From positions 1-64,000 of the forward strand of contig NZ_VOLC01000008.1 of assembly GCF_009797935.1 (NCBI RefSeq): a stretch of DNA of 64,000 nucleotides, given 5' to 3'. Both the position numbers and the translations under genes were made by a program. The notes beneath the pieces are model-generated. The model saw nothing but the letters and a program-made list of their open reading frames with translations. It ran no database searches and was not told where the DNA came from. Below, one piece after another: positions 1 through 9,308 of this stretch. Source of the DNA: Lunatibacter salilacus (GTDB taxonomy: Bacteria > Bacteroidota > Bacteroidia > Cytophagales > Cyclobacteriaceae). Position 1 is the stretch's first letter. Every line of letters starts with the position of its first letter.

Positions 1-35
1 CTGGGGTTACACCCGGGAGAGTAGGTCGCCGCCTT
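1..35 (+). rRNA. rrf: 5S ribosomal RNA, 3' end (partial)
   Basis: The first bases match the conserved 3' arm of bacterial 5S rRNA (GGGAGAGTAGGTCGCCGCC at about 15-33). A strong terminator follows directly, as expected at the end of an rRNA operon. Most of the gene, and presumably 23S and 16S, lie left of the window. The exact 3' end is estimated. Confidence 0.85.
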
Positions 36-44
36 ACCTATCAC

Positions 45-74
45 AAGCCCCGAACTTACGTTCGGGGCTTTTTT
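45..74 (+). terminator. Rho-independent terminator of the rRNA operon
   Basis: An 11-bp perfect stem (AAGCCCCGAAC at 45-55 with GTTCGGGGCTT at 60-70) has a four-base loop and a run of Ts after it. It lies about 10 bases past the 5S end. Confidence 0.93.
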
Positions 75-257
75 GCGTTTATATCGCATGCTATACAGGT
101 TCTATTTTTCCCCTGGATGAACGGATCTTCATGATTTTTGCTATTTTTAATTTACCATTAGTAAATTATACATCCTGATATTCGGATCTTTCTAAAAGCT
201 TGTTCAAATTGTAAGGTATTTTTTCTATATTACATATTCTATTATACAAATTTCACC

Positions 258-569
258 ATGACTAAAAAGGCCAACGCATTCGATGATATTGAAAAGATTT
301 TGCAGGATATTGGGAGCAAAATTGAAGAGCTGATAGAAACTGGAGCTGAGGCTTCCGTTGAATTGAGGGATGATATCGAAAAGAAAATACAGCAGTTAAA
401 GATTGAAAAGGAAAAACTCGAAAAAGAATTTGAAGAGAAGAAATCAAACTTTGAAGAAAAATATAAGGGCAAGAAAGAAAAAATGGAGCCTAAATTTAAA
501 GAGTCCATGAAACATGTTAAAGAAGCAATTCAATCATTAGCCAATGCAATTAATGCATTGATGAAATAG
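258..569 (+). CDS. Small coiled-coil protein of unknown function
   Basis: This 103-residue protein is almost wholly charged helix. Residues about 25-75 are dense in Glu and Lys with heptad-like spacing (Glu-Lys-Leu-Glu-Lys-Glu-Phe-Glu-Glu-Lys), which predicts a coiled coil. The last 25 residues are a more hydrophobic helix. It has no signal peptide, membrane segment or cysteine. It stands alone between the rRNA terminator and the ABC-F gene, in an AT-rich setting. Small proteins like this are common in Bacteroidota, but I recognise no named family. The start is the first ATG, and the opposite-strand frames here are low-complexity shadows. Confidence 0.75.
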   Translation: MTKKANAFDDIEKILQDIGSKIEELIETGAEASVELRDDIEKKIQQLKIEKEKLEKEFEEKKSNFEEKYKGKKEKMEPKFKESMKHVKEAIQSLANAINALMK

Positions 570-670
570 TTTCTTCCCTTAATTTATTATCTAATAGTAA
601 CACTTTTATATTGGGATACATTTTTTGCAGTTGCTTTTTTTTATATGACTGATTCCTGATAAAGTTTTGG

Positions 671-678
671 TAATTTTG
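671..678 (+). promoter_or_regulatory. Bacteroidota-type -7 element (TAATTTTG) just ahead of the ABC-F gene
   Basis: TAATTTTG matches the Bacteroidota -7 consensus TAnnTTTG exactly and ends four bases before the ATG at 683. Transcription would then start at or within a few bases of the start codon, giving a leaderless or near-leaderless mRNA. No good TTTG lies 19-21 bases upstream, so the assignment rests on the -7 box alone. Confidence 0.5.
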
Positions 679-682
679 CGGC

Positions 683-2581
683 ATGAATTACTTATCCGTA
701 GAAAACCTCAGTAAATCCTTTGGGGAGCGAAAACTTTTTGAAAAAATTTCCTTTGGTATAGATCAAGGCCAGAAAGTTGCTTTAGTGGGCATCAATGGTG
801 CTGGAAAATCTACCTTGATGAAAATTATCATGGGATTGGAGGTTCCCGATGAGGGAAAAGTTGCCATCAACCAGGCGGTCAAAATCACGTATGTTCATCA
901 AAATCCAGTTTTTGAAGGACATCTGTCTATTTTCCAAACGATTTTTGAAGATTCAACCAATGAAACCCTTCAGGTAATTAAAGAATACCAAAAGGCTATG
1001 TTGGATTCCCAGCAGGGTAAGGATAATGGAAACTTGCTTCAGCAAGTTTTTGAGAGAATGGATCAGCTTCAGGCCTGGGATTTTGAGTATCAGGTCAACG
1101 AGGTGATGGGAAGACTTGGACTGGACGATACAAGCATACCAGTTGGAGAACTGAGTGGTGGCCAACGTAAAAGGGTGGCGTTGGCTAAGGCAATTCTCGA
1201 AAAACCCGATTTGATGTTATTGGATGAACCTACCAATCATTTGGACTTGGAAACAATAGAATGGTTGGAGGACTATTTATCTAAAGCAAACCTTTCATTA
1301 CTAATGGTCACCCACGACAGGTATTTTCTAGAGAAGGTTACCAACCAAATTATAGAATTGGACGATTGCCAGATCTTCCGCTATCAGGGAAATTATGGGT
1401 ATTTTTTGGAGAAGAAAGCTGAGCGGAAAATTATAGAAGCTACGGAACAGGACAAGGCCAAAAGCCTTTATAAAAAAGAGCTAGACTGGATTAGGCGGCA
1501 ACCTAAAGCAAGGGGAACAAAAGCAAAATATAGGGTAGAAGCCTTTGAGGATACAAAGGATAAAGCCTTAAAGAAGAAAGAAGAAAGGGAAATAACCCTG
1601 GAAGTTAAAACTCAACGGCTTGGTAACAAAATAATAGAAATAGACGGTCTCTATAAAGCTTTTGACGATAAGGAACTGGTCAAGAATTTCTCATATACGT
1701 TTAAAAAAGGGGATAAAATCGGGATTGTAGGGCCTAACGGAGCTGGAAAAACAACGCTTCTTAAAATGATTACAGGCGAACTAGAACCAGACAAGGGAAC
1801 AGTGGTAGCTGGGTCGACTACCGCTTTTGGATATTACAGACAGGAAGAAAGCGGGTTCGATGAGACAAAAAAGCTTATCGACATTGTCAAAGACGTTGCA
1901 GAAGTAGTTACCGTCGCCGGTGGAACTGTCCTTACAGTCAGTCAATTCTTGACGCAGTTTGGATTTCCTCCAAAACAACAACATACGCCAGTAGCCAAAT
2001 TAAGTGGTGGAGAAAGGAGAAGGCTTCAGCTCTTAATGGTTTTGATAAAAAGCCCGAATTTTCTGATCCTGGATGAGCCAACCAATGATTTGGATATTGT
2101 TACTCTGAATACGCTGGAAGAGTTTCTAGATGTATTTCCTGGCTGTCTAATCATTGTATCCCACGACCGATATTTTATGGATAGATTGGTGGAGCATCTT
2201 TTTGTTTTTGAAGGAAACGGTCAAATCAAAGATTTTCCGGGAAACTATACTGATCTACGGGAATGGGAAAAAACCCAAAAATCGACTGAAAAAGAGTTGA
2301 AACCCACGCCAACTCCCAAGCCTAAGGAAGAGGTTGATTTGTCGGACCCAGCTATAAAAACTAAAGCTTCGTTCAAAGAAAAACAAGAGTTTGAAGACTT
2401 GAATAGAAAGCTTTCCAAGCTGGCTAGTGAAAAGGAATCACTGGTTTCCAAGATTAATGCAGGCACAGACAATCATGAAAAACTGACCGAATGGTCCTTA
2501 AAAATTCAAGCGCTTGATGCGGACATCGAAGCGCTTGAGTTGCGTTGGTTGGAACTAAGTGAATTGGATGGTATTGGATAA
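683..2581 (+). CDS. ABC-F family ATPase, Uup-like
   Basis: A soluble twin-ATPase protein of 632 residues without membrane segments. NBD1 has Walker A at 36-43 (GINGAGKS), signature LSGGQ at 157-161 and Walker B ending in DEPTNHLD. The ABC-F linker helices span about 240-310. NBD2 has Walker A at 350-357 (GPNGAGKT), a second LSGGE and DEPTNDLD. A Lys/Glu-rich coiled-coil tail covers about 565-632, which with the length points to the Uup branch (E. coli Uup is about 635 residues). ABC-F proteins act on ribosomes, and Uup is also linked to DNA repair; which role applies here cannot be read from sequence. The stop abuts, tail to tail, the stop of the receptor gene on the other strand, with no terminator between them. 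Confidence 0.93.
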   Translation: MNYLSVENLSKSFGERKLFEKISFGIDQGQKVALVGINGAGKSTLMKIIMGLEVPDEGKVAINQAVKITYVHQNPVFEGHLSIFQTIFEDSTNETLQVIKEYQKAMLDSQQGKDNGNLLQQVFERMDQLQAWDFEYQVNEVMGRLGLDDTSIPVGELSGGQRKRVALAKAILEKPDLMLLDEPTNHLDLETIEWLEDYLSKANLSLLMVTHDRYFLEKVTNQIIELDDCQIFRYQGNYGYFLEKKAERKIIEATEQDKAKSLYKKELDWIRRQPKARGTKAKYRVEAFEDTKDKALKKKEEREITLEVKTQRLGNKIIEIDGLYKAFDDKELVKNFSYTFKKGDKIGIVGPNGAGKTTLLKMITGELEPDKGTVVAGSTTAFGYYRQEESGFDETKKLIDIVKDVAEVVTVAGGTVLTVSQFLTQFGFPPKQQHTPVAKLSGGERRRLQLLMVLIKSPNFLILDEPTNDLDIVTLNTLEEFLDVFPGCLIIVSHDRYFMDRLVEHLFVFEGNGQIKDFPGNYTDLREWEKTQKSTEKELKPTPTPKPKEEVDLSDPAIKTKASFKEKQEFEDLNRKLSKLASEKESLVSKINAGTDNHEKLTEWSLKIQALDADIEALELRWLELSELDGIG

Positions 2582-5008
2582 TTAATCCCCGTCGTCATCA
2601 AAATCCATATCATCACCATCATTTCGGCCATTATTTCTGTCAGTAAACCCGCCAAACCGGTAAGTAAAAGCGATTGTACCTATTCTGGTTTCCCGATTAA
2701 ATACTCGGTCCTGTACAAAACGGGTATCCTCGTTTCTGATCCGAAATATCCGGGTGTTGAAAATATCACTGACATTCAAGCTTATCGTGGCATTGTCATT
2801 CATGATGTTTTTTCTGATACCAGCATTGATCCCCCAGAAGGGTTCGATCTCACCTTGGGGAAAAACTATTGGCCCCCTATAGTTACCCTGTACCTGAAAG
2901 GTAAATAAGTTGGGTATGGCCATGTTTGACAAGAGGCTAACAGTCCAACTGTAATTGCTGTTGTTGAATCCTTCTTCGATATTGTCTCCAATGATTTCAG
3001 AGTAAAAGAAATTTCCTGAGACTGTGGCATCCCACCAGTTGTTGACCTGTACTTGGTTGATAAGTTCTAGTCCGGTGCTGTTTCTCCTTGCCGCATTTTC
3101 CCTGGTTTGAATAGCTACGTTGTTTTCTGCAAGCCGGATTACACGGGTATGCACGTTGGTAGACGCCCGATGGTATACGGTTGCGTTAAAAAGAAATCTT
3201 TCCCAACCTTTCATATATCCTACTTCGTAGCTGTCAGTAAACTCCGGCTGGAGGAATGGGTTTCCCACACTCAAATTTAAGAGGTCTCTTACGCGATATA
3301 AGGGTGATAGGGACCACATATTAGGTCTTGATATCCTTCGGCTATAGTTGGCGGTGAACTCATGTTCCACCCCCAAATCATAGGATAAATACATACTGGG
3401 AAAAAGGTTGAAGTAGTTATTTATGACAGGATTGTCATTACTCGCCAATTGGCCAATTGTTTCGGTATATTCCGCTCGTAATCCGCCCTGGTAGCCAATT
3501 TTCCCGACTCGGTTTCTATAGCTCATATAAGCAGCATAGACATCTTCTTTAAAAATAAAGTTATCACTTATGGAATCGATGGGAACCGGATTAAAATTAT
3601 TACCTAAATCACCCTGGGAAAATTCCTGACTTCTGTCCCATATCGAATAGGTCCCTTTCAAGCCGCTTTCCAAGCTGCCTCCGTTCGCAAATGGTTTTGT
3701 ATAATCCAATTGAAAAACGTACATATCACTTGTCTGTGGGACTGTATTCAGTTGAATTAAATTGTTATCGGGAACCGCTTCATTTGCTTCGTTAAAAAAG
3801 AACTGCTCATAATTCTCCAATTGGGTTCTTTCATCTCTTGAGTAGGAAAGGGACGTAAATAATTGTTGACCTAAGGTATCTATTTCCCAATTGTAATTTA
3901 ACCCCGTTTCCGCATTGAAACTTTCCCTGGTATCATTTTGATTTCTTACATATAAACTGTCTTGGTTTCTGAACGAATCAAGACTTCGCTGGTTGAGATC
4001 GGTGAACCCTTCTCTGTCCCTAAAATTACCTTGCGCGTAAAAGCCGAAAGTTTGATTTTCCGTGATGTTATAGTCAAAGCCACCACGAATTAGATGGGTT
4101 ATATCTGTCCGTTCTCCATAAGAATCCTGATCCAAAAATGGGGAAGAATTACCAATTCGGTTTTCTCTGAAAACATCTGATTCCCGAAAAAGTCTTCTAT
4201 TCTGGTAATTATAAGATGCGTAATAATTGACTTTTCCCGCACCGTAATTTAAATTTACACCCGCATTATATTTGTCTCTAGTACCCACAGAGACATTTGC
4301 CTGGCCATTAAAACCTGTTTTCTCGTTTTTCTTCAAAATAATATTGATAATGCCACCAACTCCTGCAGCGTCGTAGCGGGAAGAAGGATTCGTTATCAGT
4401 TCTACACTTTTAATACTATTTGCCGGAAACTGGGATAGAATCGATTCCGCATCATCCCCGGATAGGTTGGATGGTCTACCATTAATGTAAATAAGTATTT
4501 CCCCGCTTCCACGCATGGTAATTCCCCCTTCATCATCCATCTGAATGGATGGAAGTGTTTCGAGCAATTCACTTGCTGTGGCCCCTTCCGCTACGACGCT
4601 ATTTTCCACATCATATCTTCGTTTGTCTATGTCCGATTCAAAGATGGAGGTTACTCCCTCCACTACGACTTCCTGAAGATTGGCCGCATCCAATGCTAAA
4701 GCTATTGTTCCCAAATTTAAATTTCTGCGATCACCCAAGTCAAGGTCTCTGAAATAACTTTCATAGCCTATAAATCCTACCCTTAAAATGTATTTTCCGG
4801 GCTGTGCGATGAAATCAAAACCTCCATCTAATCCGGTCATGCCACCTCCTACTACGGAGGAATCACTTATTGAAAGCAGGGCTACATTGGCAAATTCTAG
4901 TGTCTTTTCACTACCTCTTTCTTTCACCTTACCCTTGATACTGACGTCTTGGGCAAATCCCTGAGCGGTGACAAAAAGTAAAATCAGAATGGTTGATAGA
5001 TGTTTCAT
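2582..5008 (-). CDS. TonB-dependent receptor-like outer-membrane beta-barrel protein
   Basis: The start at 5008 gives 808 residues with a clean signal peptide (MKHLSTILILLFVTAQGFAQ). An upstream in-frame ATG at 5089 would add 27 non-signal residues and is unlikely. After the signal come a carboxypeptidase-regulatory-like beta-sandwich, a plug region (EVVVEGV, then INGRPSNLSGDD and GGIINIILKKN) and a long barrel rich in aromatic residues. The absence of SusC signatures and of a SusD partner points to the broad 'outer membrane beta-barrel' receptor family, with unknown substrate. The protein does not end at the usual terminal barrel strand: after TYRFGG comes a hydrophilic tail with seven Asp among the last nine residues. 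It stands alone, and its stop touches that of the ABC-F gene. Confidence 0.88.
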   Translation of the reverse strand: MKHLSTILILLFVTAQGFAQDVSIKGKVKERGSEKTLEFANVALLSISDSSVVGGGMTGLDGGFDFIAQPGKYILRVGFIGYESYFRDLDLGDRRNLNLGTIALALDAANLQEVVVEGVTSIFESDIDKRRYDVENSVVAEGATASELLETLPSIQMDDEGGITMRGSGEILIYINGRPSNLSGDDAESILSQFPANSIKSVELITNPSSRYDAAGVGGIINIILKKNEKTGFNGQANVSVGTRDKYNAGVNLNYGAGKVNYYASYNYQNRRLFRESDVFRENRIGNSSPFLDQDSYGERTDITHLIRGGFDYNITENQTFGFYAQGNFRDREGFTDLNQRSLDSFRNQDSLYVRNQNDTRESFNAETGLNYNWEIDTLGQQLFTSLSYSRDERTQLENYEQFFFNEANEAVPDNNLIQLNTVPQTSDMYVFQLDYTKPFANGGSLESGLKGTYSIWDRSQEFSQGDLGNNFNPVPIDSISDNFIFKEDVYAAYMSYRNRVGKIGYQGGLRAEYTETIGQLASNDNPVINNYFNLFPSMYLSYDLGVEHEFTANYSRRISRPNMWSLSPLYRVRDLLNLSVGNPFLQPEFTDSYEVGYMKGWERFLFNATVYHRASTNVHTRVIRLAENNVAIQTRENAARRNSTGLELINQVQVNNWWDATVSGNFFYSEIIGDNIEEGFNNSNYSWTVSLLSNMAIPNLFTFQVQGNYRGPIVFPQGEIEPFWGINAGIRKNIMNDNATISLNVSDIFNTRIFRIRNEDTRFVQDRVFNRETRIGTIAFTYRFGGFTDRNNGRNDGDDMDFDDDGD

Positions 5009-5290
5009 ACGTTGGTTCAAATCAAAATTACTATTCAATGAGCAAATGGGTTTTTCTAAACGGTGGAGATGTAGAAGTATCCCAATCATTCAAAATAATA
5101 TCCTATAAAAGGACACTATCAAATCTAAAATGATATAGTTTATGATAAAACTGGCTCATTATCAAAATGTTTCACGGTATATGTATATACAATTAATATA
5201 CCTAACTGCCTAAACCATTCGGTTTTTATGTGAGCTAAACAGACATTGGATGAATGGTGAATAAGGAAAAAGAAAGGTTGATCTTGGGTT

Positions 5291-6151
5291 TTAAAAATTA
5301 TTTAATGCGTGAAGAATTAAATTTTCCACAATCAAATCGGGATTTTTTGAAAAAGTTTGGGAAATTCGATTCCCTATAATGGCATTAAGGCTAAGAACCT
5401 CATGTCCCAACAACCGACCCATCGCATAATACCCGGCTGTTTCCATTTCAAAATTGGAAAGGCGGTTTCCATCTGCCTGAATACTGCTTAAAGTATGGAT
5501 AATTCCGGGAATGGCAGGTTCAAGGCGTACCTTTCGGCCCTGTGGAGCGAAAAAACCAGGACAGGTAACTGTGATACCGGACATTAACTCTTTCCCCAAC
5601 TTTTTTATTAATCGAGCGGAACCGGTTACACAATATGGTGTAAATGGGAGCTTCAGTTCGTTCCTCACCTGTTCCATCAGATTGGTTTCGAATAAAGTAT
5701 GGTCTAAGGAGTAAAAAGTCATTAGGCTATCCAACCCTACGGCATGAGTGGAAGCCAAAAGTGAATCTATAGGGATATCTTCTTGCATACTTCCGGAAGT
5801 GCCTACACGGACTATTTCCAAAACGGTATGCGTTTTTTTTGGTATTCTAGTTTCAAGGTCGACATTGACCAAAGCATCAAGTTCGGTCATGAAAATTTCA
5901 ATATTGTCGGTTCCCATACCTGTGCTGATCACACTGATTCTTTTGCCTCTGAAAGTACCGGTATGGGTTATGAATTCTCTTTTTCCGCCTTGGTATTCAA
6001 TTTTATCAAAATGCTTTGAAATTTTTGCTACTCTATCGGGGTCCCCAACAGCAAGGATAGAGCCAGCCAAATGCTCCGGCTTTAAATTGAGGTGGTAGAT
6101 ACTTCCATCGGGGTTTATTATCAGTTCGGACTCAGGAATCACTTGACTCAT
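5291..6151 (-). CDS. Nucleoside phosphorylase (uridine phosphorylase-like)
   Basis: The protein has 286 residues from the ATG at 6151. It shows the nucleoside phosphorylase fold markers: LAVGDPDRVAKI near the N-terminus, a phosphate/ribose region around VRVGTSGSMQED, and the ribose-binding NFEMETAGYYAMG with its Met-Glu pair. It would split uridine or a related nucleoside with phosphate into base and ribose-1-phosphate. An in-frame ATG at 6358 exists, but the extra 69 residues are unlike the family and lie inside the trhO coding frame. The chosen start overlaps the 3' end of trhO by 20 bases, so the pair is probably translationally coupled. The substrate could also be another nucleoside. Confidence 0.87.
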   Translation of the reverse strand: MSQVIPESELIINPDGSIYHLNLKPEHLAGSILAVGDPDRVAKISKHFDKIEYQGGKREFITHTGTFRGKRISVISTGMGTDNIEIFMTELDALVNVDLETRIPKKTHTVLEIVRVGTSGSMQEDIPIDSLLASTHAVGLDSLMTFYSLDHTLFETNLMEQVRNELKLPFTPYCVTGSARLIKKLGKELMSGITVTCPGFFAPQGRKVRLEPAIPGIIHTLSSIQADGNRLSNFEMETAGYYAMGRLLGHEVLSLNAIIGNRISQTFSKNPDLIVENLILHALNNF

Positions 6152-7127
6152 ATCGGACTGGGTCGGGTTTAGCTTGATCAGACTTTCTGTAAAACCCTTT
6201 ATAGGGATTATATCCGTTGCTATTCTTTTGATAGTACCCGGTGCCGTCATAGGGGCGCTTTTCAGGATGTCCTTTACATTCATCTGAGCAAGCCCCTTCA
6301 AATTCCCAACCACAGGAACCGCAAATGGGAACGTGAATGTTGCATTCTGAATTGGCACAGTTAACCATACGGTCAGATTTTGTACCGCAGATGTAACATT
6401 CGGAAACCACCGTTGGGTTAATCTGATTTACATCAATGGCCACACGGTTGTCGAACACATAGCATTTGCCCTCGAAGTCTTCTCCTCCGGCTTCCAGCCC
6501 GTATTTGATAATACCCCCGTGAAGTTGATATACGTCTTTGAATCCCTGATCCAGCAAAAAAGCTGACGCTTTCTCGCATTTGATGCCCCCGGTGCAATAG
6601 GTTAAAACCTTTTTGTCCCTCAGGTGATCGAGCTCTTTCACCTTATCTGGGAAATCCCTGAAATTTTCAATGTCTAACCTCAGCGCATTTTTGAAATGAC
6701 CCAGTTTGTGCTCATAGTCGGATCTTACATCTAGAATAACCACATCATCTTGATCTTTAAGGGCCTTAAATGCAGAAGGCTCGAGATGTTTACCTGTTTT
6801 TTCTCTAGGGTTGATATGGCGAAGGCCAGAATGGACAATTTCTTCTTTAGCCCGTACATTTATTTTGGCGAATGCATGGGTATGGTGAGTGTCGATTTTA
6901 AATTCGGTATCTTCGAACCTGGCATCACTTTTCACATAGGCCATGTATCTTTCGCAGTCTTCAACGAGACCGGAAACCGTGCCGTTTAGTCCTTCGGACG
7001 ATACTATAATCCTTCCACGGATATTGTTTTCGATACAAAAAAGGTGATGCTCTTCCCGATAAGCCTCGGGGTCTTCAATTGCCGCATAACAGTAGTACAG
7101 CAAGATTTGGTATTTTTCGTTTTCCAT
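6132..7127 (-). CDS. trhO: tRNA uridine(34) hydroxylase, rhodanese domain (TrhO/YceA)
   Basis: The protein has 331 residues. An N-terminal acylphosphatase-like domain (about 1-100) is followed by a rhodanese domain with active-site loop LTYCTGGIKCEKA, and by a Cys-rich tail with paired cysteines (CYICG, CANSEC, CGSCG, CSDEC) that probably binds zinc. This is the TrhO/YceA layout; these enzymes make 5-hydroxyuridine at the tRNA wobble position in an oxygen-dependent way. The downstream nucleoside phosphorylase gene overlaps its last 20 bases. The start is the ATG at 7127; no good Shine-Dalgarno is seen. Confidence 0.92.
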   Translation of the reverse strand: MENEKYQILLYYCYAAIEDPEAYREEHHLFCIENNIRGRIIVSSEGLNGTVSGLVEDCERYMAYVKSDARFEDTEFKIDTHHTHAFAKINVRAKEEIVHSGLRHINPREKTGKHLEPSAFKALKDQDDVVILDVRSDYEHKLGHFKNALRLDIENFRDFPDKVKELDHLRDKKVLTYCTGGIKCEKASAFLLDQGFKDVYQLHGGIIKYGLEAGGEDFEGKCYVFDNRVAIDVNQINPTVVSECYICGTKSDRMVNCANSECNIHVPICGSCGWEFEGACSDECKGHPEKRPYDGTGYYQKNSNGYNPYKGFYRKSDQAKPDPVRYESSDS

Positions 7128-7183
7128 GACGTAAGCCCTGTTTCAAGCAGGGTGTTTGGTGAATCGATTTATACTGCGTAAAC

Positions 7184-7822
7184 TTATTTATTTATAACTT
7201 GGGCGGGATTTCCAAAGACAGTGGTGTTTTTCTCTACATCACTTATCACTAGAGAACCTGCTCCAATTCGTGCATTTTTCCCAATACTCACTCCAGATAC
7301 AATGTTTGCACCTGATCCAATGAAGGCACCTTCGCCAATTTTAACTCCTGAATTAATTATGGCACCCGCGCCTATCTGAACATAATCCCCAACCTCGACC
7401 AAATGCTCCAGAATAGCGCTGCTATGGAAAATCCCGTGATTACCCACACTTGCACCGGCGCCAATGGATACGTTCGCATTGATGAAGTTTCCATGCCCTA
7501 TTGCCGCATCTGTAGATAGGTAGGCTGTACTGTGAACGGCATTAATAGGTTGAATTTTACGGCGGTCATTCAGCATTTCTACCAAATATTTGCGGTAGGT
7601 GGGATCATCAACGGCTACGAAAGCCTCACATTTTTTACCGATTAATTTCAGAAATCCCTCATCTTCCGTACTTCCCAATACCACTACGTGGTTGATTTCC
7701 TTCTGGTGCAGCGTTTGGTCATCATCCAGTAAGCCATAAACAATGACATTATGACTGTTAAAGATTTCAAGCGCTGGGTGGGCGATGCCTTTCGCTCCTA
7801 GGATGATTACCGGTTTTTCCAT
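7184..7822 (-). CDS. Sugar O-acyltransferase of the NeuD/PglD type (left-handed beta-helix)
   Basis: The protein has 212 residues. An N-terminal Rossmann-like part (about 1-75, starting VIILGAKGIAHPALEIF) carries the sugar-nucleotide pocket in this family. From about 90 on there are hexapeptide repeats, such as IGHGNF INANVS IGAGAS VGNHGI, typical of left-handed beta-helix acetyl-CoA transferases. A short C-terminal stretch (VFGNPAQVI) ends it. NeuD/PglD-type enzymes acetylate sialic acids or UDP-amino-sugars for surface glycans. No glycan biosynthesis genes are adjacent, so the acceptor is unknown. It has its own likely promoter just upstream. Confidence 0.85.
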   Translation of the reverse strand: MEKPVIILGAKGIAHPALEIFNSHNVIVYGLLDDDQTLHQKEINHVVVLGSTEDEGFLKLIGKKCEAFVAVDDPTYRKYLVEMLNDRRKIQPINAVHSTAYLSTDAAIGHGNFINANVSIGAGASVGNHGIFHSSAILEHLVEVGDYVQIGAGAIINSGVKIGEGAFIGSGANIVSGVSIGKNARIGAGSLVISDVEKNTTVFGNPAQVINK

Positions 7823-7840
7823 TTATTCGTAATTAGGTTG

Positions 7841-7871
7841 CAAAATTACGCAAAATACCCGTGAATGCAAT
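7841..7871 (-). promoter_or_regulatory. Bacteroidota-type promoter for the acetyltransferase gene
   Basis: Read on the minus strand: ATTG (7871-7868), a 19-base spacer, then TAATTTTG (7848-7841). The -7 box matches TAnnTTTG exactly, the -33 box matches TTTG in three of four bases, and the spacer is near the norm. The transcript start would fall about 12-15 bases ahead of the ATG at 7822. Confidence 0.6.
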
Positions 7872-7873
7872 AT

Positions 7874-9196
7874 TCATCGCGAACTCGGCCGCAGGAGGTT
7901 TTGCCCTATTTTACACGTAAGACATTTTCGGGGCTTGCAATAATTGTTAAAAAGGCCGATCATGGCCTGACTTTCGAATGCTTGGGCTGGTTTCCAATCT
8001 ACAGCCTCAAATTTGCCGAGAATGTTGTTTGACTCAGGGGGGATTTGCTGCAGGAAATCAAAGCACTTTTCCTGCCACACCATGGAGTCTATAAACGTAC
8101 CATAAGCATACCATATTGGTATTACATAATTGATGCCCAATAGATCCAATGTTCCTGTACTGACCTTCCTATTCGAAAACTTCTCCGATGGCTTGCCAAA
8201 CTGGTAATGGCGGTGCCAGTACGGACTTACCTTCACTTCAAAAAATTTATTAAATTGTTCCCTGGAGTTCATATCATAGAGTACGGAGGAAAGAAAGTTG
8301 GGACTTTTCGCAAGTATTGCAGCCGCCTGAGATAAACGTATCGTGGGATAATTTGAGGGTCTTACCCCCATGAACTTCCATTCGGAGAGATAAATTTGAG
8401 GTTTCAACTGATATTTTTTTTCAAAAAACAGGTACTCATCCAGAAGCTGTTTCACGTACGGTTCTGATGAAGTAGGTTCAAAAAGGCCATGAATGAGTTT
8501 ATCCAAAAAGCCTGCTTGACCAAAAATTAGGCTTTCCTGTGAGATCCGCTGGTTTCCATGCTTTTTGAGCAGTCGATAGGGCAGGCTTTTAGCCAGCTTT
8601 AGCATGACTTGGCTATTTACTTTAAATCCAAGACTATAAAAAAGCCACTGATATGCGGTCTCCTCCCAATCTTGGTTGTTTCCCTCCAACAGTTGCAGCA
8701 CAAGTTTACTTTTCTCGTATAAGCGCTCTATCAGAGACTTTTCAAGCATGGAAAACTTTAGAATTTCTGATGTATTCGAAAGCTCGTTTCCACAAAGGAT
8801 TTGACTTGATGAGGAAATTAACCGCTCATAATTGCGCACTACTTCCAAAAACACCTTTCCTTTCAGTTCCAAGGTTGGAATTACAGTCCCGTCCATGCGT
8901 TGGATAAGCTGATCATGTTCCCATACTACGTGTAGAACAACGGTGTTGTAAGCTGGATCTGATTGATGGTTGTGTGCATTCCAGTCAGACGATTTGAGAT
9001 GAATTTCCACATGGCCTATATGGTCTATCTCATCCAGCCGAATATGAGCTTCTTTGAAATCTGGCCCTTCGTGATGATTATGGTAGCCAATTTTCACCAC
9101 TTGCAGTGGTCGATCTTCGGTGGTGATAGCTTGCTTTTTGTCGTAGTACTGATATTTCCAGACTAGATGCAGAAAATTTTCCTGAAAACTTATCAT
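7874..9196 (-). CDS. DUF2851 family protein
   Basis: This 440-residue soluble protein matches DUF2851 as I recall that Bacteroidota family: N-terminus ENFLHLVWKYQYYDKK, then NHHEGPDFKEAHIRLD, a His-rich GHVEIHLKSSDWNAH, and YNTVVLHVVWEHD. The acidic/His pattern of the first 130 residues resembles a nuclease-like core, but that is only an impression and the function is unknown. The C-terminus holds a Cys group (KPRKCLTCKIGQ), a possible metal site. It lies 112 bases downstream of pyrF on the same strand and may be read with it. Confidence 0.85.
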   Translation of the reverse strand: MISFQENFLHLVWKYQYYDKKQAITTEDRPLQVVKIGYHNHHEGPDFKEAHIRLDEIDHIGHVEIHLKSSDWNAHNHQSDPAYNTVVLHVVWEHDQLIQRMDGTVIPTLELKGKVFLEVVRNYERLISSSSQILCGNELSNTSEILKFSMLEKSLIERLYEKSKLVLQLLEGNNQDWEETAYQWLFYSLGFKVNSQVMLKLAKSLPYRLLKKHGNQRISQESLIFGQAGFLDKLIHGLFEPTSSEPYVKQLLDEYLFFEKKYQLKPQIYLSEWKFMGVRPSNYPTIRLSQAAAILAKSPNFLSSVLYDMNSREQFNKFFEVKVSPYWHRHYQFGKPSEKFSNRKVSTGTLDLLGINYVIPIWYAYGTFIDSMVWQEKCFDFLQQIPPESNNILGKFEAVDWKPAQAFESQAMIGLFNNYCKPRKCLTCKIGQNLLRPSSR

Positions 9197-9308
9197 AAAA
9201 AATGGGATAAAAGTGAGCCATTAAAATAAAAAAAGAAAAGCAGAAAAAAAAGATACTTCTGAAATATTTACACGTTAGGGAATTTGCAAGCTGTTGGCAG
9301 CAAATAGC

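Noticed and set aside
5291-6358. Longer start for the nucleoside phosphorylase
   Set aside because: The extra 69 residues do not resemble the family and overlap trhO by more than 200 bases; the ATG at 6151 fits the family N-terminus.
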